Source: Pseudobacillus wudalianchiensis (GTDB lineage Bacteria > Bacillota > Bacilli > Bacillales > Domibacillaceae). Taken from it: a DNA stretch of 64,000 nucleotides. Made by a program: the position numbers and the translations under genes. Location: positions 1 to 64,000 of the forward strand of contig NZ_MAYT01000028.1 in the NCBI RefSeq assembly GCF_001685015.1, written 5' to 3'. Of this stretch, positions 46,454 to 54,895 are shown in pieces; the stretch's first letter is position 1, and the number at the start of each line of letters is the position of its first letter. The notes beneath the pieces were generated by a model, which made no database searches, was not told the DNA's origin, and saw only the letters and a list, made by a program, of their open reading frames with translations.

Positions 46454-46879
46454 ATGCTGCAAGGTTGGTTTTCTTACTTTATACTTTTATGGGTTATCAT
46501 CCTAGTTGGCAGTTTTGCCATCGGCGGATTTTTTATGTTTCGCAAATTTTTAAAACGGCTGCCTAAATCAGATGGAAAATCAGACATGGATTGGGAAGAA
46601 TATTATGTGGCTCAGACAAGAAAACTGTGGAATCAGCCGGAGAAAGAGTTGTTAGAAGAATTAGTCAGTCCCGTACCTGAACTTTTTCGGGATGTGGCAC
46701 GCCAGAAGATTGCTGGAAAAATCGGTGAATTAGCGTTAGAAGAAAAAGCAAGAAAGATTACACAAGATTTAGTCATACGAGGATATATCGTGGCTACTCC
46801 GAAAAGAGATCATAAGTTTTTACGTAAAAAACTAAATGAAATGAAAATTGATTTCACTCCTTATAAACACTTATTTTAA
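46454..46879 (+). CDS. yneK: DUF2621 membrane protein, YneK-like
   Basis: A 141-residue protein with one N-terminal membrane helix (about 8-30) and a charged cytoplasmic domain of DUF2621 type. B. subtilis yneK likewise follows ccdC (yneJ). ATG 46454 has GGAGG upstream; the TTG at 46439 overlaps that SD. It converges on ccdC across repeat copy B. Function unknown. Confidence 0.85.
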   Translation: MLQGWFSYFILLWVIILVGSFAIGGFFMFRKFLKRLPKSDGKSDMDWEEYYVAQTRKLWNQPEKELLEELVSPVPELFRDVARQKIAGKIGELALEEKARKITQDLVIRGYIVATPKRDHKFLRKKLNEMKIDFTPYKHLF

Positions 46880-46880
46880 A

Positions 46881-46913
46881 AAAAGAGCTTGCGGCAATAG
46901 CGCAAGCTCTTTT
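46881..46913. terminator. Terminator hairpin T1 flanking repeat copy B
   Basis: AGAGCTTGCG pairs with CGCAAGCTCT around GCAATAG, with A and T runs on both sides, right after the yneK stop. It is nearly identical to T2 at 47071-47104. Confidence 0.8.
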
Positions 46914-47063
46914 CAGGCTGTTGACAAACACTCGCTTTCTTCGTTGCTCGCCTAGCTGCGGTGCTCATGACCCTCATGGTCACTCTGCTCCTCGCCAGGC
47001 TTCGCGCCTCCAAAGACAAGCATTTTTAATTAACCTTAGATATTGAAACTAGATCTTGTCTGT
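46914..47063. repeat. Dispersed intergenic repeat, copy B
   Basis: Begins CAGGCTGTTGACAAA and ends GATCTTGTCTGT; homologous along its length to copy A (32582-32733). The centre contains GCCTAGC ... GCCAGGC, which as minus-strand RNA pairs fully with one G-U wobble, and ATGACC/GGTCA-type symmetry. It lies between convergent yneK and ccdC, bounded by two matching terminator hairpins. Confidence 0.75.
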
Positions 47064-47070
47064 ACTCTCA

Positions 47071-47104
47071 AAAGAACTTGTGGCAATAGCACAAGCTCCT
47101 TTTT
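47071..47104. terminator. Terminator hairpin T2 flanking repeat copy B
   Basis: AGAACTTGTG ... CACAAGCTCC around GCAATAG. Differs from T1 at a paired position by a compensatory change (C-G in T1, T-A here). Abuts the ccdC stop codon. Confidence 0.75.
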
Positions 47105-47604
47105 CATGAAAGCGGATTTTCATTAAGTGACTCTTCATCTAATTTTGTCCGCAGGCTGCGATATTGCCGATACATAGCAATCCGCCATGGAACAATCATT
47201 GAAAAAGCAAGAATAAAAAACATTCCGCTTAATTGACCAAGGTGAATAGTGGAGCTTAATACGACCTTGCCGACAATTCGGATAATTAATAAACTCATTA
47301 AAATAATCGGAAAGGCTTTCGACCGCTTTAAATAAATATCATCATCGCGAATTTCAAAATTTGAAGTTTTAATTAATAAAATGGAGAACAACATGCCTAC
47401 GACTACGGCTTCCAATAATTCCGACGGAGTCACCCTAAACTCCGGCAGGACAAACATTAAGGCCCCTGTACTCATAAAAAGTGGCGGCAGCATAATTTTA
47501 TTAGCCGAAGTGGGTTTCTTCGCAGCTTTCATACGAACAAATATGACTGTGATCCCCATAACTACCGCTAAAACGGATGAAGCAAAGAGCATCATCTTCA
47601 TCAT
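47104..47604 (-). CDS. ccdC: CcdC family membrane protein (YneJ)
   Basis: About 166 residues with four to five membrane helices (DUF1453 family); the central segment FEIRDDDIYLKRSKAF is characteristic. In B. subtilis ccdC (yneJ) is the third gene of the ccdA-yneI-ccdC set near cytochrome c maturation genes, though it is not itself required for cytochrome c. Several consecutive ATG codons (47604-47592) follow AAGGA, so the exact start is uncertain. Same direction as yneI and ccdA, 78 nt after yneI. Confidence 0.88.
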   Translation of the reverse strand: MMKMMLFASSVLAVVMGITVIFVRMKAAKKPTSANKIMLPPLFMSTGALMFVLPEFRVTPSELLEAVVVGMLFSILLIKTSNFEIRDDDIYLKRSKAFPIILMSLLIIRIVGKVVLSSTIHLGQLSGMFFILAFSMIVPWRIAMYRQYRSLRTKLDEESLNENPLS

Positions 47605-47682
47605 TCCTTATCTTAAACATTTGCTAAGTTATTATAATCAATTTTTCATGAAAAGACAAAAGCTGTTTTCTGTGAAAACAGC

Positions 47683-48039
47683 TTAATCAAGCAAACGGCG
47701 TAATGCTTCATTTACACGAACCTCATCGAAGGGCTTGGTAACAAAGTCTTTTGCTCCCGCTTCAATTGCTTCCATTACCATCTTCTGCTGCCCCATAGCT
47801 GAACAAATAATAATTTTTGCTTCAGGAAATTCTGATAGGATTTTTTCAGATGCTTGAATACCATTCATGACCGGCATCGTAATATCCATAATTACAATAT
47901 CTGGCTTCAATTTTTGATATTGCTGCACCGCTTCCTCACCATTTTCAGCTTCTCCTAAAACCTCATGTTGTAAATTTGTTAGCATATCTATCAATGTCAT
48001 TCTCATAAATTTTGTATCATCTACGACTAATACCCCTGC
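47683..48039 (-). CDS. yneI: Stand-alone response regulator (YneI, CcdB)
   Basis: Single-domain CheY-like receiver of about 119 residues. The acidic pocket is VVDD, the phospho-acceptor aspartate is in VIMDITMP, the conserved threonine/serine region is IICSAMG, and the lysine is in FVTKPF. GTG 48039 follows GAGGGAGG by 10 nt; the frame extends to 48096 but has no better site. It lies between ccdA and ccdC as in B. subtilis. No output domain and no linked kinase. Confidence 0.88.
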   Translation of the reverse strand, partial: AGVLVVDDTKFMRMTLIDMLTNLQHEVLGEAENGEEAVQQYQKLKPDIVIMDITMPVMNGIQASEKILSEFPEAKIIICSAMGQQKMVMEAIEAGAKDFVTKPFDEVRVNEALRRLLD

Positions 48040-48144
48040 CACTGGCCGAATGCCTCCCTCTCCACTGGGAAATAATGTTACGACTCTCTTTATCATAAAT
48101 AATACATGTTTATGGAGAGGAAGGCAATCTATACATAAGCAAAA

Positions 48145-48852
48145 TTAAAATCCAGTAAAGTCCCCAAACAACGGACTTAGGAATATAATAATCTTTGTCA
48201 TCCAATCGAAGAACAGGACAATCCCCATTACAATCATAATGTAACCGCCCACTTTCATAATGACCCTGCTATGTTTTCGAATCCACTTCATCCGTCCGAT
48301 AAAGAAAGAAAGGATAAAGAAGGGAATGGAAAACCCTAGCGTATAAGCAATCATATATAAAAGTCCTGATCCCGGATTGCTTGCTGCTAGAGCAAAAACA
48401 GACAGGAGAATTGGGCCTGTACACGGCGTCCAACCAGCAGCAAAAGCGAGGCCTATTAACAGCGAACCTAAGTAGCCTCCCGGACGGTTTTTAAATTCCA
48501 GTCTTCGCTCCGTCATCATAAACTTCGGCTGTAAGATACCTGTAACGACTAAACCAAAAAAGACAATAAAGATGGCGCCGATTTGCCTAATCAAATCTTG
48601 ATATTGTGACAAAATATTGCCGACAAAGCTTGAGGCAAAGCCTAAAGATATAAAGATTAGAGAAAATCCCAGCAAGAAAAAGAGCGTATGCAGCAAACTC
48701 CTCCGTTGTAGCATTTTATTCTCATTTTTTAGTTCACTGACACTCATGCCGGTAATATAAGAAAGAAATGCGGGATAAAGTGGCAAGCAGCACGGCGAAA
48801 TAAAACTGAGAAACCCTGCACCGAAGGCTAAAAAAAAGTTAAGATCATTCAA
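48145..48852 (-). CDS. ccdA: Cytochrome c biogenesis protein CcdA
   Basis: Six-helix membrane thiol-disulfide carrier of the DsbD-beta/CcdA family, 235 residues. It passes electrons from cytosolic thioredoxin to extracytoplasmic thioredoxin-like proteins (ResA for cytochrome c, StoA for spore cortex). The redox cysteines are in [12 protein letters not shown] (TM1) and [11 protein letters not shown] (TM4). TTG 48852 lies 5 nt after AGGAGG. First gene of the ccdA-yneI-ccdC run. Confidence 0.94.
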   Translation of the reverse strand: MNDLNFFLAFGAGFLSFISPCCLPLYPAFLSYITGMSVSELKNENKMLQRRSLLHTLFFLLGFSLIFISLGFASSFVGNILSQYQDLIRQIGAIFIVFFGLVVTGILQPKFMMTERRLEFKNRPGGYLGSLLIGLAFAAGWTPCTGPILLSVFALAASNPGSGLLYMIAYTLGFSIPFFILSFFIGRMKWIRKHSRVIMKVGGYIMIVMGIVLFFDWMTKIIIFLSPLFGDFTGF

Positions 48853-49062
48853 TGAAACCTCCTGCCTTTCATTGATATTGTAACAAAGTTTTAAGCAGGA
48901 ATCGAAAAAAAGAGATATGAATAATTTGTGTCTGCTTACTTTTGAGGAAAAAGAAAATTCTTAAAAGGAATAACTTTGTTTTTGAAAAAAAGTAAAAGAT
49001 TGGGTATACTAGAGAAACCGATAAACACTTCCCAATTATTATTACAGAAAGGACCTTCTGCC

Positions 49063-49254
49063 GTGCACAAAGACGACCTATTGGATGCTATCGAGAAAAA
49101 GCGGTTGGAGCTATTTCAGATTGTCACCATTAAAGGATTAAACTCTCCGCTTGCCGTAAAATGCAGCCAAGAGCTTGACCTTTTATTAAATGACTATGAC
49201 CGCAAATACGTTCATTCCTCTCCCTCTCTTTACCAAAAACAAATGCCAAATTAA
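49063..49254 (+). CDS. Spo0E-like aspartyl-phosphate phosphatase
   Basis: A 63-residue two-helix protein of the Spo0E family. The hallmark is in CSQELDLLL, preceded by IEKKRLELFQ. Family members dephosphorylate Spo0A~P and restrain sporulation. GTG 49063 is preceded by AAAGGA at about 10 nt; the frame is open upstream to 48976 but those codons are not family-like. B. subtilis has ynzD of the same family at this locus, so this is probably its orthologue. Confidence 0.85.
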   Translation: MHKDDLLDAIEKKRLELFQIVTIKGLNSPLAVKCSQELDLLLNDYDRKYVHSSPSLYQKQMPN

Positions 49255-49257
49255 AAA

Positions 49258-49291
49258 TGAGCAGAGTTTAAAACACATCTGCTCATTTTTT
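49258..49291 (+). terminator. Terminator of the Spo0E-like gene
   Basis: ATGAGCAGA pairs with TCTGCTCAT around an 11-nt loop, then TTTTTT. Confidence 0.82.
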
Positions 49292-49343
49292 GCGTTCATT
49301 TTTACAAAATCTAAAAATAAAAGCACTCATAACTGAGCGCCAT

Positions 49344-49559
49344 TTATTTATTATCAAATTGCTTGTTCATTTGTGCCATCATTTGATTTATTTTTTTCTG
49401 CGAAGGCTTTTGGCCCATTTGCATCATCATCATTCGCAGCATTTGTTCATTAATTGGCGGATTCTTCTTTAAATAGTCCATCATGTATTTACGGGCTATA
49501 AAAAATCCTAGCGCAACTCCGGCAGCTAAAGCCAGAATCCCGACGAGTACATACCACAT
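49344..49559 (-). CDS. yneF: YneF family (UPF0154) membrane protein
   Basis: A 71-residue protein with one N-terminal membrane helix (about 3-22) and a methionine-rich charged tail ([20 protein letters not shown]), the conserved signature of UPF0154. ATG 49559 follows GAAGGAGGAAG. Adjacent to sirA as in B. subtilis. Function not established. Confidence 0.92.
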   Translation of the reverse strand: MWYVLVGILALAAGVALGFFIARKYMMDYLKKNPPINEQMLRMMMMQMGQKPSQKKINQMMAQMNKQFDNK

Positions 49560-49639
49560 AAACTACTTCCTCCTTCATGTCGTCTACTAAAAGTTTACTA
49601 AACCAAAAGACATTATACAACATGAAAGAGAAATTTTCT

Positions 49640-50086
49640 TTACTTAAATAAATTTTCTTTCTTAATCGGCGCAAGCCAGCCATAATTCTTGCGTTCAAAA
49701 TCGACAGCAAACAAACAAGCATTCAATTTTTTTAGGGAATAAAAGAAAACAGTTTCCGCTTCATAACTCCCTAACGCTTTTAAATGCAAACATTTCTCTT
49801 CAGCGGATAACATCGCTTTTCCTTTCTTTTCTGGAAGCTCAATCGTGAAAAGATTATTTTTTTCGACGGCAAAGCTGTCTTTATCCATTAAGGCTTCTTT
49901 TAAAACAGAGGCAAGAGACCGCATTGAAAATTCTTTCGTAATGTATTGAATTTGTTTCTCTACTATACTTTTTTCATTTTTCTTTCCTGTAGAGCTTTCA
50001 AAAAACAACTGAAAAAAGTTTTGCTCACGCCCGTAAAAGTAATGAGCGAATTCTTCTCCAATCCAATAAATTTGATAGGTTCTCAT
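49640..50086 (-). CDS. sirA: Sporulation inhibitor of replication, SirA
   Basis: Small soluble protein of 148 residues that binds DnaA domain I at sporulation onset and blocks new replication initiation. Family features: the N-terminus YQIYWIGEEFAHYFYGRE, the middle EKQIQYITKEF, and the C-terminal GSYEAETVFFYSLKK ... NYGWLAPIK. ATG 50086 follows AGGAGG by 9 nt; the frame open to 50140 is unsupported. Located between yneF and tkt as in B. subtilis, where transcription is activated by Spo0A~P. I could not mark a certain Spo0A box by eye. Confidence 0.9.
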   Translation of the reverse strand: MRTYQIYWIGEEFAHYFYGREQNFFQLFFESSTGKKNEKSIVEKQIQYITKEFSMRSLASVLKEALMDKDSFAVEKNNLFTIELPEKKGKAMLSAEEKCLHLKALGSYEAETVFFYSLKKLNACLFAVDFERKNYGWLAPIKKENLFK

Positions 50087-50231
50087 TAATTTTACCTCCT
50101 GCTTGTCCTTTTCCCCATTATAAGAAAGAACCCTTATCAAAGTTGTTGAATTTTGGAAAAAACGTTCACTAGTTTTGTCGATTCGGTTCTAATAGGCGAT
50201 TCCGGAATCGAAAAGTTTGTTTCCTATACGA

Positions 50232-50266
50232 AAAAGCCAGTTTGCTCAACGAACAAACCGGCCTTC
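50232..50266 (-). terminator. Terminator of tkt
   Basis: AAAGCCAGTTTG and CAAACCGGCCTT pair with small mismatches around CTCAACGAA. It lies 14 nt beyond the tkt stop on the minus strand. Confidence 0.65.
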
Positions 50267-50279
50267 TATATCTATTTTC

Positions 50280-52286
50280 TTACTTATTTAACAAAGCTTT
50301 TGCTCGGGATACGACATTTTCAACCGTAAATCCGTATTCTTCTATAACCTTGTTTCCTGGGGCAGAGGCACCAAATTGGTCAATCGCGATCATATCTCCT
50401 TCATCCCCTGTATAACGTTCCCAACCTAGAGAAGCACCCATTTCGATAGCGAGACGCTTTTTCACTTCTTTTGGAAGAACAGAACGTTTATATTCTGTGC
50501 TTTGCTTTTCAAAACGGTCCCATGACGGCATGCTGACAACCGCCGCATCAATTCCTTCTTGTTGAAGCACTTTTTGCGCTTCTACCGCTAAGCTGACTTC
50601 TGATCCTGTAGCCAATAACAGTAAATCAGCTTGCTCTTTTTGAGCTGCAGACACAACGTATGCTCCTTTAGCTACTCCTTCTTCTGCTGTTTCGGAAGTT
50701 CCTTGGATCGTCGGCAGATTTTGGCGAGTCAACACGAGAACAGTCGGTGTTGATTTAGATGAAACGGCTAACTTCCAAGCGGCTGCTGTTTCATTTCCAT
50801 CTGCTGGACGGATCACAGAAAGATTCGGCATAGAACGAAGGGCAGACAAATGCTCAATCGGCTCATGCGTTGGGCCGTCTTCTCCTACCGCGATACTGTC
50901 ATGAGTAAATACATATGTGACAGGCAATCCCATTAAAGCAGAAAGACGCATTGCTGGACGGACATAATCAGAGAACACGAAGAATGTGCCGCCGAACACT
51001 TGCAGTCCGCCATGTAGAGCCATGCCATTCATAGCAGCTCCCATTGCAAACTCCCGAACGCCGAACCAAATGTTACGCCCCTCATAAGCAACCGATGAAA
51101 AGTCTTTCTCATTTTTAATCGTTGTTTTATTAGAACCCGCCAAGTCAGCCGATCCACCAATGAAAGTTGGAAGATTTTTAGCAATCGCATTTAACACTTC
51201 TCCTGATGAAGCACGGCTCGCTAACGCCTTTCCTTCTTCATAAGTTGGGATATCTTGATCCCAGCCTTCCGCTAGCTCGTCATTAATAGCGGCTTCAAGC
51301 TGTTGTCCAAGCTCAGGAAATTGCTTTTTATATTCTGCAAACAATTGCTCCCACTCTTGTTCAACTGCTTTTCCTCTTTGAACAATCGACTCTTCAAAAC
51401 GGCTGTATACCTCTTCAGGTACATGGAAATCTTGTTCAAATGTCCATTTATAATTTTCTTTCGTTAATTTTAGTTCATCTTCACCAAGCGGAGCACCGTG
51501 CACATCAGACTTGCCTGATTTATTAGGGGAACCATAGCCGATCACAGTCTTTACTTCAATCATTGTCGGACGTGTTTCATCCTGCTGTGCTGCTTCAATC
51601 GCTTTCGCAATCTCCTCCATGTTGTTTCCATCTTCCACGCGGAGGTATTGCCATCCATATGCTTTAAAGCGATCTTCTACGCTTTCAGAGAAAGATTTAT
51701 TCAGTTCGCCGTCAAGAGAAATATCGTTCGAATCGTACAGAACGATTAAACGGCCAAGCTTCAAATGGCCGGCAAGAGATGCAGCTTCAGAAGCCACTCC
51801 TTCCATCAAGTCTCCATCACCGCAAAGTGTGTATGTATAATGGTTTACTACTTTATACTGATCCTTATTGTAAACGGCAGCCAGGTGTCTTTCAGCCATT
51901 GCCATACCTACAGCCATCGCAATTCCTTGTCCAAGCGGACCTGTCGTTGCCTCCACGCCGTCTGTATGTCCGTATTCTGGATGTCCTGGTGTTTTGCTGC
52001 CCCATTGACGGAAATTCTTAATTTCATCCATTGATAAGTCATAACCTGATAAATGCAGCAGGCTATATAAAAGCATAGATCCATGGCCCGCTGATAAAAC
52101 GAAACGGTCACGGTTAAACCACTTTGAATTTTTAGGATTGTGGTTCATATAACGGCTCCAAAGCGTATAAGCCATTGGAGCAGCCCCCATCGGCAAACCA
52201 GGGTGTCCGGAATTTGCTTTTTCAATCGCATCTATGGAAAGCGTGCGGATCGTATTCACTGCTAGCTGATCAACTGTATCAAACAT
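50280..52286 (-). CDS. tkt: Transketolase
   Basis: Thiamine-diphosphate enzyme of the pentose phosphate pathway, transferring two-carbon units between sugar phosphates. 668 residues from ATG 52286 (AAAGGGAG upstream); the frame to 52352 has no family-like sequence. Motifs: the TPP/metal segment [14 protein letters not shown] with downstream N, the histidines of the substrate channel in SGHPGLPMG and GHGSMLLY, and the C-terminal [17 protein letters not shown]. The position between ynzC and sirA matches B. subtilis tkt. Confidence 0.97.
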   Translation of the reverse strand: MFDTVDQLAVNTIRTLSIDAIEKANSGHPGLPMGAAPMAYTLWSRYMNHNPKNSKWFNRDRFVLSAGHGSMLLYSLLHLSGYDLSMDEIKNFRQWGSKTPGHPEYGHTDGVEATTGPLGQGIAMAVGMAMAERHLAAVYNKDQYKVVNHYTYTLCGDGDLMEGVASEAASLAGHLKLGRLIVLYDSNDISLDGELNKSFSESVEDRFKAYGWQYLRVEDGNNMEEIAKAIEAAQQDETRPTMIEVKTVIGYGSPNKSGKSDVHGAPLGEDELKLTKENYKWTFEQDFHVPEEVYSRFEESIVQRGKAVEQEWEQLFAEYKKQFPELGQQLEAAINDELAEGWDQDIPTYEEGKALASRASSGEVLNAIAKNLPTFIGGSADLAGSNKTTIKNEKDFSSVAYEGRNIWFGVREFAMGAAMNGMALHGGLQVFGGTFFVFSDYVRPAMRLSALMGLPVTYVFTHDSIAVGEDGPTHEPIEHLSALRSMPNLSVIRPADGNETAAAWKLAVSSKSTPTVLVLTRQNLPTIQGTSETAEEGVAKGAYVVSAAQKEQADLLLLATGSEVSLAVEAQKVLQQEGIDAAVVSMPSWDRFEKQSTEYKRSVLPKEVKKRLAIEMGASLGWERYTGDEGDMIAIDQFGASAPGNKVIEEYGFTVENVVSRAKALLNK

Positions 52287-52373
52287 GGAAAACTCCCTTT
52301 CATTACAAATATTGTTCCTTCTTAATATATAGGTGTTTCTCAAAATATACAAGATGTCTGCGAAGATCTATTA

Positions 52374-52416
52374 GATCAAGCTGTTGACAAACAGCTTCTT
52401 TCTTTATTGTTCATCT
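52374..52416. repeat. Possible fragment of the dispersed intergenic repeat (copy C)
   Basis: AAGCTGTTGACAAACAGCTTCTTTC matches the first about 30 bases of copies A and B but not the remainder. It also lies beside a terminator hairpin (52492-52519). Could be a remnant or chance similarity. Confidence 0.35.
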
Positions 52417-52491
52417 GTTTGTGTTGCTTATTCTCTTCTAATTACAGCGTTTTACCTTACAATTCATCTTGTTTATTTTATTTAAATAGCA

Positions 52492-52519
52492 AAAAGAGCT
52501 GGTTTAGGCCAGCTCTTTT
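52492..52519 (-). terminator. Terminator of ynzC
   Basis: AAAAGAGCTGG pairs with CCAGCTCTTTT around TTTAGG, perfect 11-bp stem with T run, overlapping the ynzC stop codon. Confidence 0.85.
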
Positions 52520-52751
52520 AATGCATTTTTTTTCGATTTTGAATATCTTTAATTTTTTTAGGCGTTACTTCATTGCCTTCAGGATCAAAAACCCGGACTG
52601 TTTCCACTGTATTCTTCATTGAGGTACGAAAGGCAGTTAAATATTCTTGACGCAGGTTCGTCTGCTCGGCCTTTTCCTCAGGAGTTAATCCTTCCGTTTT
52701 TGATTTCTTAGAAAGTTCATTAATACGGGCAAGTTTCTCTTCAGAAAGCAT
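52518..52751 (-). CDS. ynzC: DUF896 protein YnzC
   Basis: A 77-residue helical protein of the DUF896 family (LARINELSKKSKTEGLT ... LRQEYLTAFRTSMKNT ... DPEGNEVTPKK), the usual length from ATG 52751. In B. subtilis ynzC is the third gene of the SOS-induced yneA-yneB-ynzC operon. Oddly, the SD AAAGGAGAG (52799-52791) is 39 nt upstream, separated by a perfect 9-bp hairpin (CTGCTAATT 52763-52771 / AATTAGCAG 52781-52789). Folding it would reduce the gap to about 12 nt. A 97-residue form from 52811 is the alternative but has no SD. Confidence 0.88.
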   Translation of the reverse strand: MLSEEKLARINELSKKSKTEGLTPEEKAEQTNLRQEYLTAFRTSMKNTVETVRVFDPEGNEVTPKKIKDIQNRKKMH

Positions 52752-52762
52752 AGTTGGGGTTA

Positions 52763-52789
52763 CTGCTAATTCAGTTTTAAAATTAGCAG
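52763..52789 (-). promoter_or_regulatory. Hairpin between the ynzC SD and AUG
   Basis: 9-bp perfect stem with 9-nt loop located between AAAGGAGAG and ATG 52751. It may bring the SD into working distance or act as a translational switch. Confidence 0.5.
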
Positions 52790-52864
52790 ACTCTCCTTTC
52801 TTCTTCTTCATTTTATTGATGGCTTTATTGTATTAAAAAGGGAAGGAACAAACAAGAAAGATGC

Positions 52865-53521
<657 letters not shown>

Positions 53522-53526
53522 TTATA

Positions 53527-53850
53527 TTACTCCCCTTTAAATGCAACTTGGCCTCCGGTGTGAGAGGAGTGCGAAACAATCGGGATAACAAGAGTATCTC
53601 CCGGCAATATTTTCACAGAGTGCAGCCTGTTTTCTTTTTGTACCCACATGATAAAGTCTTCTTCTTTCATTTCTTGTCCGCTATTATACTCTTTCGCGAT
53701 GCTCCAGAGAGAATCTCCTTCTTGTACGGTGATTTCTTTGTAAGGAATTTGGTCTTCACTCACACTAAAGATTAGCATTATTCCCGCTATTATTGTAACA
53801 GTCATAAATAAAAGAACAAAAAAATTCTCTTTAACAAATACTTTCACCAC
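53527..53850 (-). CDS. yneA: SOS cell-division suppressor YneA
   Basis: Membrane-anchored extracytoplasmic protein, 107 residues, with a membrane helix at about 8-30 and a LysM domain (VQEGDSLWSIAKEYN ... LPGDTLVIPI). YneA delays septation during SOS and is destroyed by proteases afterwards. The start is GTG 53850 (or the next GTG); GGGG-rich upstream sequence serves as SD. First gene of yneA-yneB-ynzC, transcribed divergently from lexA with three LexA boxes between. Confidence 0.93.
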   Translation of the reverse strand: MVKVFVKENFFVLLFMTVTIIAGIMLIFSVSEDQIPYKEITVQEGDSLWSIAKEYNSGQEMKEEDFIMWVQKENRLHSVKILPGDTLVIPIVSHSSHTGGQVAFKGE

Positions 53851-53867
53851 TAAACATCCCCTTTAAG

Positions 53868-53881
53868 CGAATACTCGTTCG
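53868..53881. promoter_or_regulatory. LexA box 1
   Basis: CGAATACTCGTTCG resembles CGAACRNRYGTTYC with one change in the left half site. It is nearest to yneA. Confidence 0.75.
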
Positions 53882-53902
53882 TATGTTATTTTTATTTTAG
53901 TA

Positions 53903-53916
53903 AGAACATCTGTTTG
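53903..53916. promoter_or_regulatory. LexA box 2
   Basis: AGAACATCTGTTTG matches the core GAAC-N4-GTTY of the Bacillus SOS box. Confidence 0.8.
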
Positions 53917-53931
53917 TGTCAAGATTTTATT

Positions 53932-53945
53932 CGAACTTATGTTTG
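53932..53945. promoter_or_regulatory. LexA box 3
   Basis: CGAACTTATGTTTG matches CGAAC-N4-GTTY and overlaps the lexA -35 region. Three boxes between lexA and yneA is the known B. subtilis arrangement. Confidence 0.85.
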
Positions 53946-53971
53946 TATCCTAAAAACCGACATGGTATAAT
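53943..53971 (+). promoter_or_regulatory. lexA promoter
   Basis: TTGTAT (53943-53948), 17-nt spacer, perfect TATAAT (53966-53971), followed by the SD AAGAGGTG. LexA box 3 covers the -35 element, consistent with autorepression. Confidence 0.75.
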
Positions 53972-54006
53972 ACAGGAAATAGATAAAATCTAAGAGGTGC
54001 TGACAA

Positions 54007-54624
54007 ATGACTAAATTATCAAAGAGGCAGCAGGATATTTTGGACTTTATAAAGCTTGAAGTCAAATCAAAAGGCTATCCGCCTTCTGTGCGGGAAATTG
54101 GTGAAGCCGTCGGACTCGCATCCAGTTCTACTGTTCACGGCCATCTTGCTCGCCTAGAGAGCAAAGGGCTAATCCGCCGCGATCCAACCAAACCGCGTGC
54201 TATCGAAATATTAGAAATAGAAGAAATGGTACCGAGACAAAAAGTAATCAATGTGCCATTAATCGGGAAAGTAACAGCAGGAATGCCGATTACCGCCATC
54301 GAAAATATTGAAGAATACTTCCCTTTGCCAGAGCGGCTTGCACCAGCCGATGAACACGTATTTATGCTGGAAATTATGGGTGACAGTATGATTGAGGCAG
54401 GAATTTTGAACGGCGATTACGTTGTTGTACGCCAACAGCAGACAGCCAAGAATGGCGACATCGTTGTAGCCATGACCGAAGACGATGAAGCAACTGTGAA
54501 ACGCTTCTTTAAAGAAAAAGACTTTATTCGCCTTCAACCTGAAAATTCATCTATGGAACCAATCATTTTGTCTTCCGCTACTATTCTTGGAAAAGTCATT
54601 GGTGTCTACCGAGATATTCATTAA
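54007..54624 (+). CDS. lexA: LexA repressor (DinR)
   Basis: SOS repressor of 205 residues. The winged helix-turn-helix occupies about residues 1-65 ([20 protein letters not shown]), followed by the S24 autoprotease domain. The cleavage bond is A91-G92 (VTAGMP) and the Ser-Lys dyad is S127 (MGDSM) and K165 (TVKRFF). On DNA damage RecA filaments trigger self-cleavage. It controls itself, yneA-yneB-ynzC and, in this window, yolD-uvrX. Confidence 0.97.
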   Translation: MTKLSKRQQDILDFIKLEVKSKGYPPSVREIGEAVGLASSSTVHGHLARLESKGLIRRDPTKPRAIEILEIEEMVPRQKVINVPLIGKVTAGMPITAIENIEEYFPLPERLAPADEHVFMLEIMGDSMIEAGILNGDYVVVRQQQTAKNGDIVVAMTEDDEATVKRFFKEKDFIRLQPENSSMEPIILSSATILGKVIGVYRDIH

Positions 54625-54633
54625 TAACGAGGT

Positions 54634-54678
54634 AAACTCCTTTTTGCTCCCGTTGCTAAAAGGAGTTTTATCTTTTTT
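54634..54678 (+). terminator. lexA terminator
   Basis: AAACTCCTTTT pairs with AAAAGGAGTTT, followed by T-rich sequence. Confidence 0.75.
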
Positions 54679-54832
54679 AGAAGAATACTAGAGTGTTAAT
54701 CTATCCTATGACCAAACCGAAGACGATATGATTGTTCTAGTTAAGAAATAATGATATTTTTTAAAAAGAGCGTAACCGTGCTACTTCCACATATCTTGAA
54801 GTCAAGGGATAGCTAGATTACTAGAGTGACAT

Positions 54833-54860
54833 AAAAAAGCCCCTAACCATTCAAAGGCCA
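54833..54860 (-). terminator. Probable terminator of kynU
   Basis: On the minus strand GGCCTTT pairs with AGGGGC (wobbles) and is followed by TTTTTTATG, about 35 nt after the kynU stop. Confidence 0.45.
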
Positions 54861-54895
54861 GAGACAGAACAAACCCCGATTAAGCTTTCTATCCA

